Source: Okapia johnstoni
Taxonomy: Eukaryota > Chordata > Mammalia > Artiodactyla > Giraffidae
Assembly: GCA_024291935.2 (NCBI GenBank)
Contig: CM044314.1
Coordinates: forward strand, 25,208,001-25,272,000
DNA: 64,000 bases
Direction: 5' to 3'
Shown here: positions 27,200 to 40,350 of the stretch, in pieces
Position numbering within the stretch: position 1 is the stretch's first letter
How the letters are laid out: every line of letters starts with the position of its first letter
Notes under the pieces: generated by a model
What the model was told of the DNA's origin: nothing
Database searches by the model: none
Seen by the model: the letters and a program-made list of their open reading frames with translations, nothing else
Program-made: the position numbers and the translations under genes

Positions 27200-27765
27200 C
27201 TGCGCAAGTAAGAAGAGCACTTCATCAAAGGCCAGTACCACCACAGCATGTGCTCAATATGCAGACATATTTGTACAGAATCTGCAACTGCCAGATATGG
27301 AAGATATGTGAGAGAGTCAAATAAGTCAAAACTGCCATAATAAAGTATGAGGCACATTGCTCAAATAAGAATTTCAGTGAGAAATACCTCTGGTCAGTAA
27401 CTTATGATCCCAACCATACCGCAGATTAATTTGCAATTATTATCAAATTTGAAGATCACCCTATTTAAAAATATACAACACCAGGTGGCCCCTGTTACAG
27501 TATTTTGAAGGAAGGTGGGGGCGGGGAGAAGGGGAAGACAGAGGAGGAACATGAAGGAAGAAGGAAGGAGACAAAGGGAGAAGTCAGCCACTCTCAGTGA
27601 AACCAAAATAATTTCTTCAAAGAAGATCATAGCAAATAGTTGAAATAATCAGAAGGATTTTCTAAACAAAAACGAAAGCCAAGTATTATCCATCACCTAT
27701 CTGTCTACTAGTTAATATAGATCCTGAAGCACTGAGTGTACGGGATAATAAGAATAAACATGTGT

Positions 27766-28237
27766 TCAGTTCAGTTGTATCTGACTCTTTGCGACCCCAT
27801 TGACTGCAGCATGCCAGGCTTCCCTGTCCATCATCAACTCCCTGAGCTTGCTCAAACTCGTGTCCATCAAGTCGGTGATGCCATCCAACCATCTCATCCT
27901 CTGTCAACTCTTTCTCCTCCTGCCTTCAATCTTTCCCAGCATCAGGGTCTTTTCTAATGAGTCAGTTCTTCCCATTAGGTGGCCAAAGTACTGGAGCTTC
28001 AGCTTCAGCATCAGTCCTTCCAATGAATATTCAGGACTGATTTCCTTTAGGACTGACTTGTTTGATCTCCTTGCAGTTCAAGGGACTCTCAAGAGTCTCC
28101 TCCAACACCACAGTTCAAAAGCATCAATTCTTTAGTGCTCAGCTTTCTTTATGGTCCAATTCTCACATTTCTTTGCCAACAAAGGTCCGTCTAGTCAAAG
28201 CTATGGTTTTTCCAGTAGTCTCATATAGATGTGAGAG
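27766..28237 (-). mobile_element. BovB 3' fragment with 5' inversion
   Basis: 27766-28169 is minus-strand BovB 3' sequence. 28170-28237 is the adjoining upstream BovB segment (GCCAACAAAGGTCCGTC) in plus orientation. The octamer ATGTGAGA occurs at both ends of the inverted piece, in opposite orientations. Confidence 0.82.
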
Positions 28238-28558
28238 TACAGAAAACTATAATTTAAAAAATTCTAAAATTAGGCCAGGTACATCTAGAAATGATAATCT
28301 TCAAGTCCATGCTCTCTACCTCAAATCACTTTATTATGTAGAATTTTATATTTACAGCAATGTCTTAAGTCATTTAAAAATCACCAGTGATTCCTGTTTT
28401 CCAGACATCTTTAACATTAAGTCTGCACAATCTCCTAAGAGGTTTTTGAACTGTAAGTTACCATTCCCTTGCTCCACTCCCCTCACAGGAGATCTAGAAA
28501 AAGCAGCATGGCTGCTTGCTTCATAGAATCAGATATCCTGTAAAGGAGATTGTTGTTA

Positions 28559-28766
28559 CATAGGTGCTAAGTAATATCCAACTCTGACTCTTTTTGACCC
28601 CATGGACTATAGCCTCCCAGGCTCCTCTGCCCATGGGATTTCCCAGGCAAGAATATTGGAGTGGGTAGCCATTCCCTTCTCCAGGGAATCTTCCCAACCC
28701 AGGATTCAAACCTGTGTCTCCTCCTCTGGCAGGCAGATTCTTTACCACTGAGCCACCAGATGGGGC
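28559..28766 (-). mobile_element. Bov-tA SINE
   Basis: Minus-strand copy from the GCTAAGTAATATCC tail to a tRNA-like head ending GAGCCACCAG. Confidence 0.82.
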
Positions 28767-28849
28767 AGAATTAAAGGTATGAGTTGAGTCAGTGTATAAT
28801 GTATGTTTTGCAAGAGAGTTTATTAACTTATTCTTCTGGGAAACTGAAA

Positions 28850-29016
28850 TCCCAAACTCCTTAAGTATCTTTTACCCCATCCTCCTCCTTTCCCCTGCAA
28901 CCATAAACTTGTTCTCTAAGTCTGTGAATCTGTTTCTGTTTTATAAGTTCATTTGATTAAATATCTTAATCCTCTCCCAAAGCACATCTAACATGAAACA
29001 AATAGTTGTCTGCTAG
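28850..29016 (-). repeat. L1 3' UTR fragment
   Basis: Minus-strand, AT-rich L1 3' UTR (CCATAAACTTGTTCTC; TTTCTGTTTTATAAG). Confidence 0.55.
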
Positions 29017-29047
29017 AATTAATCTCCTAAAACAAAAGATAAAGGAA

Positions 29048-29224
29048 CCTGCTCAGTCGTGTCCGACTCTTTGCAACCCCATAGACTGCAGCCCGCCAGG
29101 CTCCTCTATCCATAGAATTCTCTAGCCATTCCCTTCTCAAGGGGATCTTCCCGACCCAGGGATCAAACCCAGGTCTCCTGCATTGCAGGAGTATTCTTTA
29201 CTGTCTGAGCCACCAGGGAAGACC
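29048..29224 (-). mobile_element. Bov-tA SINE with 31-bp flanking duplication
   Basis: Minus-strand copy flanked by AATTAATCTCCTAAAAC-type direct repeats of 31 bp (29017-29047 and 29225-29255) with three mismatches. Confidence 0.88.
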
Positions 29225-29284
29225 AATTAATCTTCTAAAACAAGAGGTAAAGGAATCCCACCCTTAAGTAAACACAGACTTCAA

Positions 29285-29700
29285 ATCTAAAGCAAAGTAT
29301 ATAACTCAATCACTTTGCCGTACACCAGAAACTAACACAACGTTGTAAATCAAGTGAAATTTGCTCAGTCTTGTCCGACTCTTTGCCACCCCATGGACCA
29401 TACAGTCCATGGAATTCTCCAGGCCAGAATACTGGAGTGGGTAGCCAGCCATTCCCTTCTCTATGGACCTTCCCAACCCAGGGATTGAACCCACGTCTCC
29501 CACATTGCAGGCGGATTCTTTACCAGCTGAGCCACAAGGGAAGCCCAAGAATACTGGAGTGGGTAGCCTATCCCTCCTCCAGCAGATCATCCCAACCCAG
29601 GAATCGAACCAGGATCTCCTGCATTGCAGGTGGATTCTTTACCAACTGGGCTATCAGGGAAGCCAATCAACTGTACTTCAATAAATAATAACAATAATAA
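29285..29700 (+). repeat. L1 3' end split by a SINE
   Basis: A short plus-strand L1 terminus (ACACAACGTTGTAAATCAA) continues after the SINE as CTGTACTTCAATAAATAA. Confidence 0.6.
29354..29664 (-). mobile_element. composite Bov-tA SINE with two tRNA-like heads
   Basis: Minus-strand element of 311 bp. One complete SINE is followed by a second partial unit that begins AAGAATACTGGAGTGGG and ends in its own head. AATCAA repeats at 29348-29353 and 29665-29670 look like the target duplication. Confidence 0.82.
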
Positions 29701-29978
29701 AGCAAGGTCAAGCAATCTATGCCCTTTGCTCATCTTTCATCCTGTTCATCTTTCCTATTTCAAGTACCGTGAGTGATGGGGAGGAAAACCAAACAGTCCA
29801 GGTTCCAGTTCTGGCTTGATGCCCAACCTATCTGGTAAGGAAAGTAAAATTCATGAATCTTCAAGGTTCTTTCACCTTCTAAAATTCTAGTATTCTTCCC
29901 TACTAGTTAACATCTATTATGCCTTTATCTGAGGAAACGCTACATGGCACTAAGAGCCATAGGGTAACAGAAATGCAA

Positions 29979-30180
29979 ACTTCCCTAGTGGCTCAGTGGT
30001 AAAGAATCTGCCTGCCAATGCAGGAGATGCAGGTTCGATCCCTGGGTCAGGAAGATCCCCTGAAGTAGGAAATAGCAACCCACTCCAGTATTCTAGACAG
30101 GATAATCCCATGGACAGAGGAGCCTGGCAGGCTATAGTCCATGGGGTTGCAAAGGGTCAGACATGACTGAGTACAGAACA
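29979..30180 (+). mobile_element. Bov-tA SINE
   Basis: Plus-strand copy from the head (CTTCCCTAGTGGCTCAG) to GACATGACTGAG. Confidence 0.86.
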
Positions 30181-31497
30181 TTAAACATTAAATCCTTTTT
30201 AGTAAATGAACAATGAAGTATGGTCTAACAGTTACTCAATTAGGGAAATAAAAACCTCACAAAACACCTAAATGAAAGAGTCTGGTTGAAGAATACAACA
30301 TGACTCTGCATTTGCACAAGGGCACATCACTGTACACCTCATATAGAGAATAAACTTTAATATGCACAATGTAAAAAAAATTAGCCAGCAGTCAGGAATG
30401 CTAGGCCAGATGCAAACTGACAAATGTACTGAACTGTATTATAAACTGTCTGTCACAGAAGTGCAGGTAAACAACTCTGCAATCATTTTCACATGTGTAA
30501 AGTTGGGATAAATGGACAGGAGATGATCTGGGTGTCTCCTTGTCAGAGAATGGGGTTACAAATGTGCAAAGGGAGGAGGCTAGCATGCTCCTGTGGTGTT
30601 GGGCTAGCCATGGAGACATGCACAGATGACAACACAGACAGTTACAGAAATCATCAGAGCTAAGCATGTACACGTGGGCTGGTCTATAAACACACACATA
30701 CATCTCCTATCTGTCAGCAGAGAGCCGAGAAGCAGCAGCCCTCCAGGAGAAAGAACATCTATACTCCAATCAGGTTTCCAAATACCATTCTCCACTAAAA
30801 GGGACCAGAGCCTTTGGGGAAAAAGTGGGTAATGCCAGGGCAGAGAAGTTCAAGATGAGCCTGGAACATCTACCTTGTGGTGCCAGGAAGGAAGGTAGTG
30901 TTCACAAAACAAAGGATGGGGTATGTCAGCGGCACACAAAAGCCCACCTGAAAGATGCCCAATGACCAAAGCTGAAACAATCTGTGCTATAAAATAAATA
31001 TCGTAGTGGTGGGTATAACCAAAGTGCACAATGAACACGAGTCGATACTGATACATATACATGAAATAAAGGGGAAAAAAAGAGACAAATCTTCCCCCCA
31101 GAAGAATTCAAATAGTAATGTAAAACCCCTTCCTAACAGGTGCCATTTACCCCCACCCCTCCCTTTGAATGTATGCTGCACTTTATGATAGCCTCCAAAG
31201 AACCAAACCAGCAAAGAGGACAACAGACATGACACTGAGCAGATGCCCCGTAAACACCACTGTACAGAAGGAGGGCACTGCATCCCTGGAGCATTCTCCC
31301 CAAATCACAAGAAAACATCAGACAGCTCAAATTGGAGGCCAGCCTACAAAACCCCTGATCAATTCTCCAAAAGTGTTGAGGTCACACAGAGACAAGCAGA
31401 AGCCAGAGGTCACTAAGAGAGACAAGATGCCTAAAGGCAACAGGGAATCCAAAATGGATACAGCTGGAAAATGGAAGAAATCTGAATGAAATACATA

Positions 31498-32278
31498 ATT
31501 TGTTGTTGTTCAGTCACTAAGTCACGTCTGACTCTTTGTGACCCCACGAACTGTAGCACGCCAAGCTTCCCTGTCCTTCACTATTTCCCAGCGTTTGTTC
31601 AAACTCATGTCCATTGAGTTGATGATGCCATCTAACCATCTCCTCCTCTGTTGCCCTCTTCTCCTGCCCTCAATCTTTCCCAGCATCAGGGTCTTCTCCA
31701 ATGAGTCGGCTCTTCATGTCAGGTGGCCAAAGTATTAGAGCTTCTGCATCAGGCCTTCCAATGAATATTTAAGGCTGATTTCCTTTAGGATTGACTGGTT
31801 TGATCTCCTTGCAGTCCAAGAGGCTCTCAAGTTTCTTCTCCAGCACCACAATAAGAAAGCATCAATTCTTCAGTGCTCAGCCTTCTTCATGGTCCAACTC
31901 TCACATCCATACATGACTACTGGAAAAACCATAGCTTTGACTATACAGACCTTTGTCAGCAAAGTGATGTCTCTGATTTGTAATACACAATCTAGGTCTG
32001 TCATAGCTTTTCTTCCAAGGAACAAGCATCTTTTAACTTCATGGCTGCAGTCACCATCCAGTGATTTTGGAGTCCAAGAAAATAAAATCTGCCACTGTCT
32101 CTACTTTTTCCCCATCTATTTGCCATGAAGTGATGGGACCGGATGCCATGATCTTGGTTTTTTGAATGTTGAGTTTTAAGCTAGCTTTCTCACTCTTCTC
32201 TTTCACCCTCATCAAGAGGCTCTTAGTTCCTTTTTGCTTTCTGCCATTCGAGTGGCATCATCTGCATATCTGAGGTAC
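31498..32278 (-). mobile_element. BovB 3' fragment
   Basis: About 780 bp of minus-strand BovB 3' end, 5'-truncated after the region encoding the RT active-site block. Stops interrupt the frame. Confidence 0.87.
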
Positions 32279-32440
32279 CAATGCTAATTTTTCTAGTTTT
32301 AATACTTGTATTAATTCATAGGATGTTAACATGTATGGAAGCTGAGTGAAGGATACTTAGGAACTCTCCGTACCATTTTTGCAACTTTTCTATAAACCAA
32401 AATTATTCCCAAGCAAGTTTATTTTAAAAAGAAAAAAAAA
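32279..32440 (+). repeat. old L1 3' end
   Basis: Diverged block containing GGAACTCTCCGTACCATTT and an A-rich tail, typical of old L1 termini. Confidence 0.55.
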
Positions 32441-33879
32441 GTCTACAAGACACTGGGGGACTGTTTTAAACTATTTCATCAGGTGAACAAAGCCCTGAAC
32501 GGCATGAAAGGCAAAGTCTCCAAGAGTCTATCATATGAAAACATAACTCTCCCCAGACAGTCTAACTGAGGGAAGCAGGAAAGCCCAACACAGATGGCAT
32601 AAATCTATGAATGGATAGATAAAATCCAACAACCAAGAATACCTGTAAGAGGTCCAGTGAACAATTCTTCAAGACTCACATCAAATAGCCTGGTAAAGAA
32701 TCTGGGGCAGAGAATTGGATGGGATGAAAAGACGACTCAATGCAAGGTTTGGGTGAGAATAGGAAAATGCCTGGGTTGTATCAAAACAAAACCTGAGAGG
32801 CAGTTATTTATTTAAAAATAAAAATTAAATTCTAGAGATTAAGCGTCTGAGAATCAGGGTCTAACAGGTATCAGTTGTTCTTTTTCCTTTGCGTGTGTCT
32901 TTCTTCTGGTCTGAACCATCTTCCACTCCTGTTTCCCATCTTATCTACTCTATCCCTTTCCCTGTGTTCTGTTTCTCCACTTCCCTAGCCTTCCAGCTCC
33001 TGGCTCAGACTGGGCACATGATGCTTAACGAACATGGTGTGTCTAGTTCTTAATTCTTATTTTAGAAATGAGTAAAAACTATCAAATACAATGTTGGGAA
33101 GATTATTTCAATTTGAACTCCCAAAGAGTATAAAGCAAGCTAAAAAATTAAGCCTTGAGATCTACCTACTTACAGGTGATCTAAAGAAGGGGTTAAGGCC
33201 TCCTGTGAGAGTGAGCCAGACTTGCAATTATACATAGCCTTTTTACAGAAAACCCCAGGCTAGGAACCAAAGACCACCCATCACCTTAAAAGGTACTAGG
33301 CCTTGACTGATTTTGCCATGGCTGCCATCACCACTGCATCAAAACACAACTCCAGATCAAGGGTGTGAAGCCCTGGAGCTCCTGTGTACACAGCATAGAG
33401 CATTCAATGTTGACTCCTGATACAGGTTTTGGCATCACAACCAGGCTGGGAACCAACAAACATCTCACCTCACCTCTCCACCCAGAAACACAGTGTCACC
33501 AAGAAACACAGTGTATACAATCCATGTTAAAGATCTTCAGTAGTTGGCAAAGAGGCCAATTTTTGGTCCCAATGAAGTACTTTATATTTAGCTGGGGTAA
33601 CTTTATGCTACTATATTTTTGTCACAGAATCTTAGGTAAATCTTTTTATCTTAATAGTTATAACTTTCATTATTAAAAAGACAGCTATGTCAAAAATTCA
33701 CTATTTTTTACAAAGAATAATGATTAAAGAATTCTCAAGCTTACTTTGCAAATGTTATTTATTTATTAATGCTGAAAGCAGCTATGGGGAAAGTCCAATA
33801 AGAATGAAAAAGTAACTGTTACTTACTCCCAATCTCCAGTGAAGAAGCACTTGTACAGTGAGGTTTTGTATCTCTGACA

Positions 33880-34060
33880 CCAGGTAGGTGAACTCCACTA
33901 CTTACTTTCTGTACTTCCATTTCTTCATCTGTAAAAATAATAGTACTCCCCTACCTTAGAGGGTAGCCGTGATGATTAAATGAGTTACTACATGTAAACA
34001 GCTCAGAATCATTCATAAAAATAAGCACTCAACAAATGTCAGCTACTATTTACTTTTAGT
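33880..34060 (+). repeat. MIR SINE
   Basis: MIR core and 3' end (TTTCTTCATCTGTAAAAAT; GATTAAATGAGTTACTAC; CTCAACAAATG). Confidence 0.75.
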
Positions 34061-34395
34061 AAGCTCTGTGAGAAAGGATCTGCTTGTTCATGCTTTTCGT
34101 GCAGGACCTAAAACACTGAGTTCTAAGACATTTTCTGACACAAAGAAAAAAATATCTTATGTGGTTCTTCGTTAGAATAATTTTCAGAAGCTCAGGGAAT
34201 AACGTGACACATCTTCCAACCAACTGCCAGATTTAAAAGACGTAACTTAACCTGAACAGAAGAGGATATAAGTTGAGCTAAATTCTGATTTAAAAAAAAA
34301 ATCAGGCTCTGACCTTTATCCAAAGAATTCTAGATGCTAGGTTTTAGATGGGTAAGACTTACTCAGGCTATTTACTACCTACTCATGTAGAGCTG

Positions 34396-37300
34396 TTTCA
34401 GGAAGACCCAGTTTCCCCCTCAGTCAGTCTATCCCATCAGGAAGTTTCCATAAGCCTCTTATCCTTATCCATCAGAGGTCAGACAGAATGAAAACCACAG
34501 TCACAGAAAACTAACTAAACTGATCACATGGACCACAGCCTTGTCTAATTCAATGAAACTATGAGACATGCCACATAGAGCCACTCAAGACAGACGGGTC
34601 ATGGTGGAGAGTTCTGACAAAACGTGGTCCACTGGAGAAGGGAATGGCAAACCACTTCAGTATTCTTGCCTTGAGAACCCCATGAACAGCATGAAAAAGC
34701 AAAAAGATAGGACACTGAAAGATGAACTCCCCAGGTCAGTAGGTGCCCAATATGCTCCTGGAGAAGAGTGGAGAGATAACTCTAGAAAGAATGAAGAGAC
34801 GGAGCCAAAGCAAAAACAACACCCAGTTGTGGATGTGACTTCGGAACCTGGAATGTTAGGTCCATGAATTAAGGTAAGTTAGAAGTAGTCAAGCAGGAGA
34901 CGGCAAGAGTGAATATCGACATTTTAGGAATCAGTGAACTAAAGTAGATGGGAATGGGTGAATTTATTTCACATGACCATTATATCTACAGCTGTGGACA
35001 AGAATCCCTTAGAAGGAAAGGAGTAGACCTCATAGTCAACAGAAGAGTCCAAAATGCAGTACTCAAAATGGTTGCAATCTCAAAAATGACAGAATGATCT
35101 CGGTTCGTTTCCAAGGCAAACCATTCAACATCACAGAAATCTAAGTCTATGCCCCAAACACTAATGCTGAAGAAGATGAAGTTGAACAATTCTATGAAGA
35201 CTTACAAGACCTTCAGGAACTAACACCCCAAAAAGATGTCCTTTTTATTATATAGGACTGGAATGCAAAAGTAGGAAGTCAAGAGATACCTGGAGTAACA
35301 GGCAAATGTGGCCTTGGAGTACAAAATGAAGAAGGGCAAAGGCTATCAGAGTTTTACCAAGGGAACGCACTGGTCAGAGCAAACACCGTCTTCCAACAAC
35401 ACAAGAGAAGAGTCTACACATGGACAACACCAGATGGTCCATACCAAAATCAGACTGATTATATTCTTTGCAGCCAAACATGGAGAGGCTCTGTACAGTC
35501 AGCAAAAACAAGACTGGGAGCTGACTGTGGCTCAGATCATGAACTCCTTATTGCCAATTCAGACTTAAATCAAAGAAAGTAGGGAAAACCACTAAACCAT
35601 TCAGGTTTGACCTATACAGTGGAAGTGACAAATAGATTTAAGGGATTAGATCTGATAGATAGAGTGCCTGAAGAACTATGGATGAAGCTTTGTGGAACCG
35701 TACATGAGGCAGGGATCAAGATCATCCCCAAGAAAAAGAAATGCAAAAGGCAAAATGGCTGTCTGAGGAGGCCTTGCATATAGCTGAGAAAAAAAGAGAA
35801 GTTAAAGGCAAAGGAGAAATGCAAAGATATACCCATTTGAATGCAGAGTTCCAAAGAATAGCAAGGAGAGGTAAGAAAGCCTTTTTCAGTGATCAATGCA
35901 AAGAAATAGAGGAAAACAATAGAATGGGAAAGACTAGAGGTGTCTTCAAGAAAATTAGATACCAAGGGAACATTTCATGCAAAGTAGGGCACAATAAAGG
36001 ACAGAAATGGTATGGACAAAACAGAAGCAGGGGAGATTAAGAAGAGGTGGCAAGAATACAGAGAACGATACAAAAAAAGACCTTAATGACCTAGATAACC
36101 ATGATGGTGTGATCACTTACCTAGAGCCAGACATCCTGGAATGCAAAGTAAAGTGGGCCTTAGGAAGCATCACTACCAACAAAGCTAGTGGAGGTGATGG
36201 AATTCCAGTTGAGCTATTTCAAATCCTAAAAGATGATGCTGTTGAAGTGCTGCACTCTATATGCCAGCAAATTTGGAAAATTCAGCAGTGGCCACAGGAC
36301 TGGAAAAGTTCAGTTTTCGTTCCAACTCCTAAGAAAGGCAATGCCAAAGAATGTTCAAACTATCACACAACTGCACTCATCTCACATGCTGGCAAAGTAA
36401 TGCTCAAAATTCTCCAAGACAGGCTTCAACGGTACGTGAACTGAGAACTTCCAGATGTTCAAGCTGGTTTTAGAAAAGGCAGAGGAACCAGAGATCAAAC
36501 TGCCAACATCCGCTCGATCATAGAAAAAGCAAGGGAGTTCCAGAAAAACATCTATTTCTGCTTTATTGACTATGCCAAAGCCTTTGACTGTGTGGATCAC
36601 AACAAACTGTGGAAAATTCTGAAAAAGATGGGAATACCAGAACACCTGACCTGCCTCCTGAGAAACTTGTATGCAGGTCAGGAAGCAACAGTTAGAACTG
36701 GACATGGAACAACAGACTGGTTCCAAATCGGGAAAGAAGTACATCAAGGCTGCATACTGTCACCCTGCTTATTTAACTTATATGCAGAGTACATCAAAAT
36801 GCTGGACTGGATGAAGCACAGTCTGGAATCAAGATTGCCGGGGGAAATATCAATAACCTCAGATACGCAGATGACACTACCCTTATGGCAGAAAGCGAAG
36901 AACTAAAGAGCCTCTTGATGAACGTGAAAGAGGAGAGTGAAAAAGTTGGCTTAAAGCTCAACATTCAGAAAACTAAGATCATGGCATCTGGTCCCACCAC
37001 TTCACAGCAAATAGAAGGGGAAACAATAGAAACAGTGAGAGACTTTATTTTCTTTGGCTCCAAAATCACTGCAGATGGTGACTGCAGCCATGAAATTAAA
37101 AGACGCTTGCTCCTTGGAAGAAAAGCTATGACCAACCTAGATAGCATATTAAAAACCAGAGACATTACTCTTCCAATAAAGGTTTGTCTAGTCAAAGCTA
37201 TGTTTTCCCAGTAGTCATGTATGGATGTAAGAGTTGAACTATAAAGAAAGCTGTGCGCTGAAGAATTGATGCTTTTGAACTGTGGTGTTGGAGGAGACTC

Positions 37301-37638
37301 TTGAGAGTCCCTTGGGCTGCGAGGAGATCCAACCAGTCCATCCTAAAGGAAATCATTCCTGAATGTTCATTGGAAGGACTGATGTTGAAGCTGAAACTCC
37401 AATACTCTGGCCACCTGATGAGAAGAACTGATTCATTGGAAAAGACCCTGATGCTGGGAAAGATTGAAGGTGGGAGGAGAAGGGGACGACAGAGGATGAG
37501 ATGGTTGCATGGCATCACGACTCAATGGACATGAGTTTGAGTAAACTCCGGGTGTTGGTGGTGGACAGGGAGGGCTTGTGTGGTGCAATCCATGGGGTCG
37601 CAAAGAGTCGGACACGACTGAGTGACTGAACTGAACAA
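34396..37638 (+). mobile_element. full-length BovB (RTE) retrotransposon, coding capacity lost
   Basis: 3,243 bp bounded by an exact 9-bp target duplication GTAGAGCTG (34387-34395 and 37639-37647). Family: BovB, an RTE-clade non-LTR element with one long ORF (apurinic-type endonuclease, then reverse transcriptase). Endonuclease-like sequence lies around 34860-35570 and RT around 36010-37000. The conserved YADD active-site block is present near 36865 but in a different frame from its neighbours. The frame is split into at least seven pieces by stops and small indels, so no protein is made. It sits antisense in FAM120A intron 1. BovB is known for horizontal transfer between squamates and ruminants. 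Confidence 0.92.
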
Positions 37639-37849
37639 GTAGAGCTGAAAAGTGAGAACATGAAAGTCAATGCCAATTTGGTGGAAGATTTTACTGTTGT
37701 TTAAAACAGCAATTTCTGTGTCATGACATACATTAGCAATGTTTCTGAAAGTAAATCTCTCCTCCTCAGGAAATTGTGGCTGAACAATGTTTTTTACCTT
37801 ACACAGCTCTTGGTTATTCTATTCTTGTAACAATGGTCTTAAAAGCAAG

Positions 37850-38830
37850 GAAAAGCAATTTCTTTTAAAATAAGGGAGTGGCACATGAAAAGATTCTCAA
37901 CTTCATTAGGGAAATGTACATCAAAACCACAATGAGATACCATTTCACACAAATTAAGATGGCTACTACAAAAAAAAAAAAAAACAGAAATAAGCAAGTG
38001 TTGGCGAGTATCTGGAAACACCTGAACCCTCACACGCTGCTGGTGGAAATGTAAAATGATGCAGTTGCTAAGGAAAATGGTATAACAGATCTCAAAATAT
38101 AAAATCATATGAACCAGCAATACCATTTGTGGGCATATACTCAAAAGAATTGAAGGCAAGGATTCAAACAGATATTTGCACCCCCATTTTCACAGCAATA
38201 TCATTCATGATAGCCAAGAGGTAGAAGCAACTTAAGTGTCCACTGACAGATGAACATATAAGCAAAATGGGGTCTATCCACGCAACAAATTATTATTCAG
38301 CATCAAAAAGGAAGGAAATTCTGACAAATGCTACAATACAATGAACCTCAAGGACATTATGCTCCGTGAAATAAATGCTGTTAAAAAAATTAATTCTGTG
38401 TGATTCCACTCATATGAAGTAGTCAGATTCATGGAGACAAGAAAGTAAAATGGTGGCCGCCAGAGGCTGGCAGAGGGGAGTGGGGAGTTAGTGCTCAGTG
38501 AGGACAGTTTCACTTGGGAAAGATAAGAAAGTTCTAAAGAATGATGGTAGTGACGATCGCAAGACAGTGTGAAAGTGGTTTTGCATCCGCTGATATGGAG
38601 GGCTGACTACACTCACTGTACTATGTCATTTTATATCAGGGATTCGAGCATCTTTGGATTTTGTTATCTGAGGGGGATCCTGGAACTGGTCATCTGCATA
38701 TACCCAAGGGAAGATTGTACTTAATTCCATTAAGCTTAATTCCATTTAAAAATAGTTAAAATGGTAAAACTTTTGTTATGTATATAGGTTATCACAATTT
38801 AAAAAATAAAAATATACAATAATAAAAAGA
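37850..38830 (+). repeat. L1 3' region
   Basis: Plus-strand L1 ORF2 end plus 3' UTR (ATCAAAACCACAATGAGATACC block). The stretch 38640-38720 looks like a separate, unassigned old DNA-transposon end. Confidence 0.7.
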
Positions 38831-39420
38831 CAGTGGCACCCCATCTCCCTGTCTTCTCAGGAAACCTAGGCACTTGGTGCCAAGACATAACTTCCTACTT
38901 GTCAAAAGAGAAGTTTTATCTTTCCTTTGAGTAATGACAATATATATGTAATGTATTATATCTGCCAGCTTACATAAAAGGGTGAGATTTCTTCTTTGCA
39001 ATCTCTTTAGCATGTTGTCTGTGATGCAACTGCAATCTGTTTCAATGCTTATTCAATAATAAAACTGTTTTCTTTCTCTCCTTAAAAAAAAAAAAATGAG
39101 TGAATGTCATAAAAGAAATGCAAGTTAAACTTCATAAATTTTTAAAATAAATAAAATGATAAAAGCAGTGTAGAAACACCAACATCATTTGTATTCAGTG
39201 TTTATTCAGCCTACTATATTCATCTAATGATTCAGTGAACTCCTAGCAATACTATTCTTTTTAAAAATCCAGTTCCAGAACATCAAAATTCAAGTTTTGG
39301 AATTTAGAAAAATGAATCTCAGATTGATGCAATCTATTTCAAGGGGGTGACACTTGCAAACTCTTTTATTTAAAAATTTTATGGCTCACATAAGTACACA
39401 GGCATGGTTCACAGCAGTGC

Positions 39421-39637
39421 AAGTGAAAGTGTTAAGTAACTCAGTCATGTCCAACTCTTTGCAACCCCATGGATGATAGTCCACCGGGCTCCTCTGTCCT
39501 TGGAATTCTCCAGGCAAGTATACTGGAGTAGGGAGCCGTTCCCTTCTCCAGGGGAATCCTCCCAACTCAGGGATCGAACCCGGGTCTCCTAAACTGCAGG
39601 CAGATTCTTTCCTTTCTGAGCCATGAGGGAAGCCCCC
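39421..39637 (-). mobile_element. Bov-tA SINE
   Basis: Full-length minus-strand copy ending GAGCCATGAGGGAAGCCCC. Confidence 0.86.
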
Positions 39638-40311
39638 ACACAGGTACAGCAGACTGAAAACCCATGGAGCCCATGCTTATCCAAGCAGTCAAGTGAGGCA
39701 TTCCCTGTCTGGACTGGCTGGCACTCCTGCTCATGAAGACGAATAATACACTCCAAAGCCATGAAAACTCAACCCTCCAGTAATACCCCTTTCACTATAT
39801 CTCCTACAATATTTAGCCTAATATCAACAAGGTAGCTTCGATTTTTCCAAAGAAATAAATTTATTCCAGAGACAAGTGGGAGGCAAGTAACCAGGGTACA
39901 AAAGAAACACGCTTCTAGATCACAGATCCTTAATCTCACAGATTCACCATCACCTTTGCAGATAAATCACTGTGCCAAACTCAACTCTACACTAGTTCTA
40001 AGATGCCTAGAAACAATGTTTGATAGAAGTCATGTATAAGAAGGGAGAAATGATGGCTAACTTCAGCCAATTACTCTAAGCAGTCACCCCTTTTATTCTT
40101 CAACACGACTCCTAAATTAAGCAGCATAAAGGGTTTACTCAAAGATAAAGCCTCTGCACCAGGTAACCAAGCTGAGACTACTTATCTGTGGAAATGACAA
40201 GACTCTGGGTTTGAACACAAACTTTTTACCATCTTTCTACTATCACTGTCTCACAAAGGGGACTGAATAATGGTGGTCATCCATCAAAGGACTTACTTTC
40301 TAGAGAAAATA

Positions 40312-40350
40312 TTGTTGTTAGGCACTAAGTTGTGTCAGACTCTTTGAGAA
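40312..40350 (-). repeat. short Bov SINE tail fragment
   Basis: TTGTTGTTAGGCACTAAG followed by TGTGTCAGACTCTTTG: only about 40 bp of SINE 3' end. Confidence 0.6.

Noticed and set aside
30604..30832. Short open frames on both strands near 30.6 kb
   Set aside because: Length expected by chance in intronic DNA; no splice sites or similarity noted.
36007..37214. Reverse-transcriptase-like open frames
   Set aside because: They are pieces of the broken BovB ORF, not a host gene or an active element.
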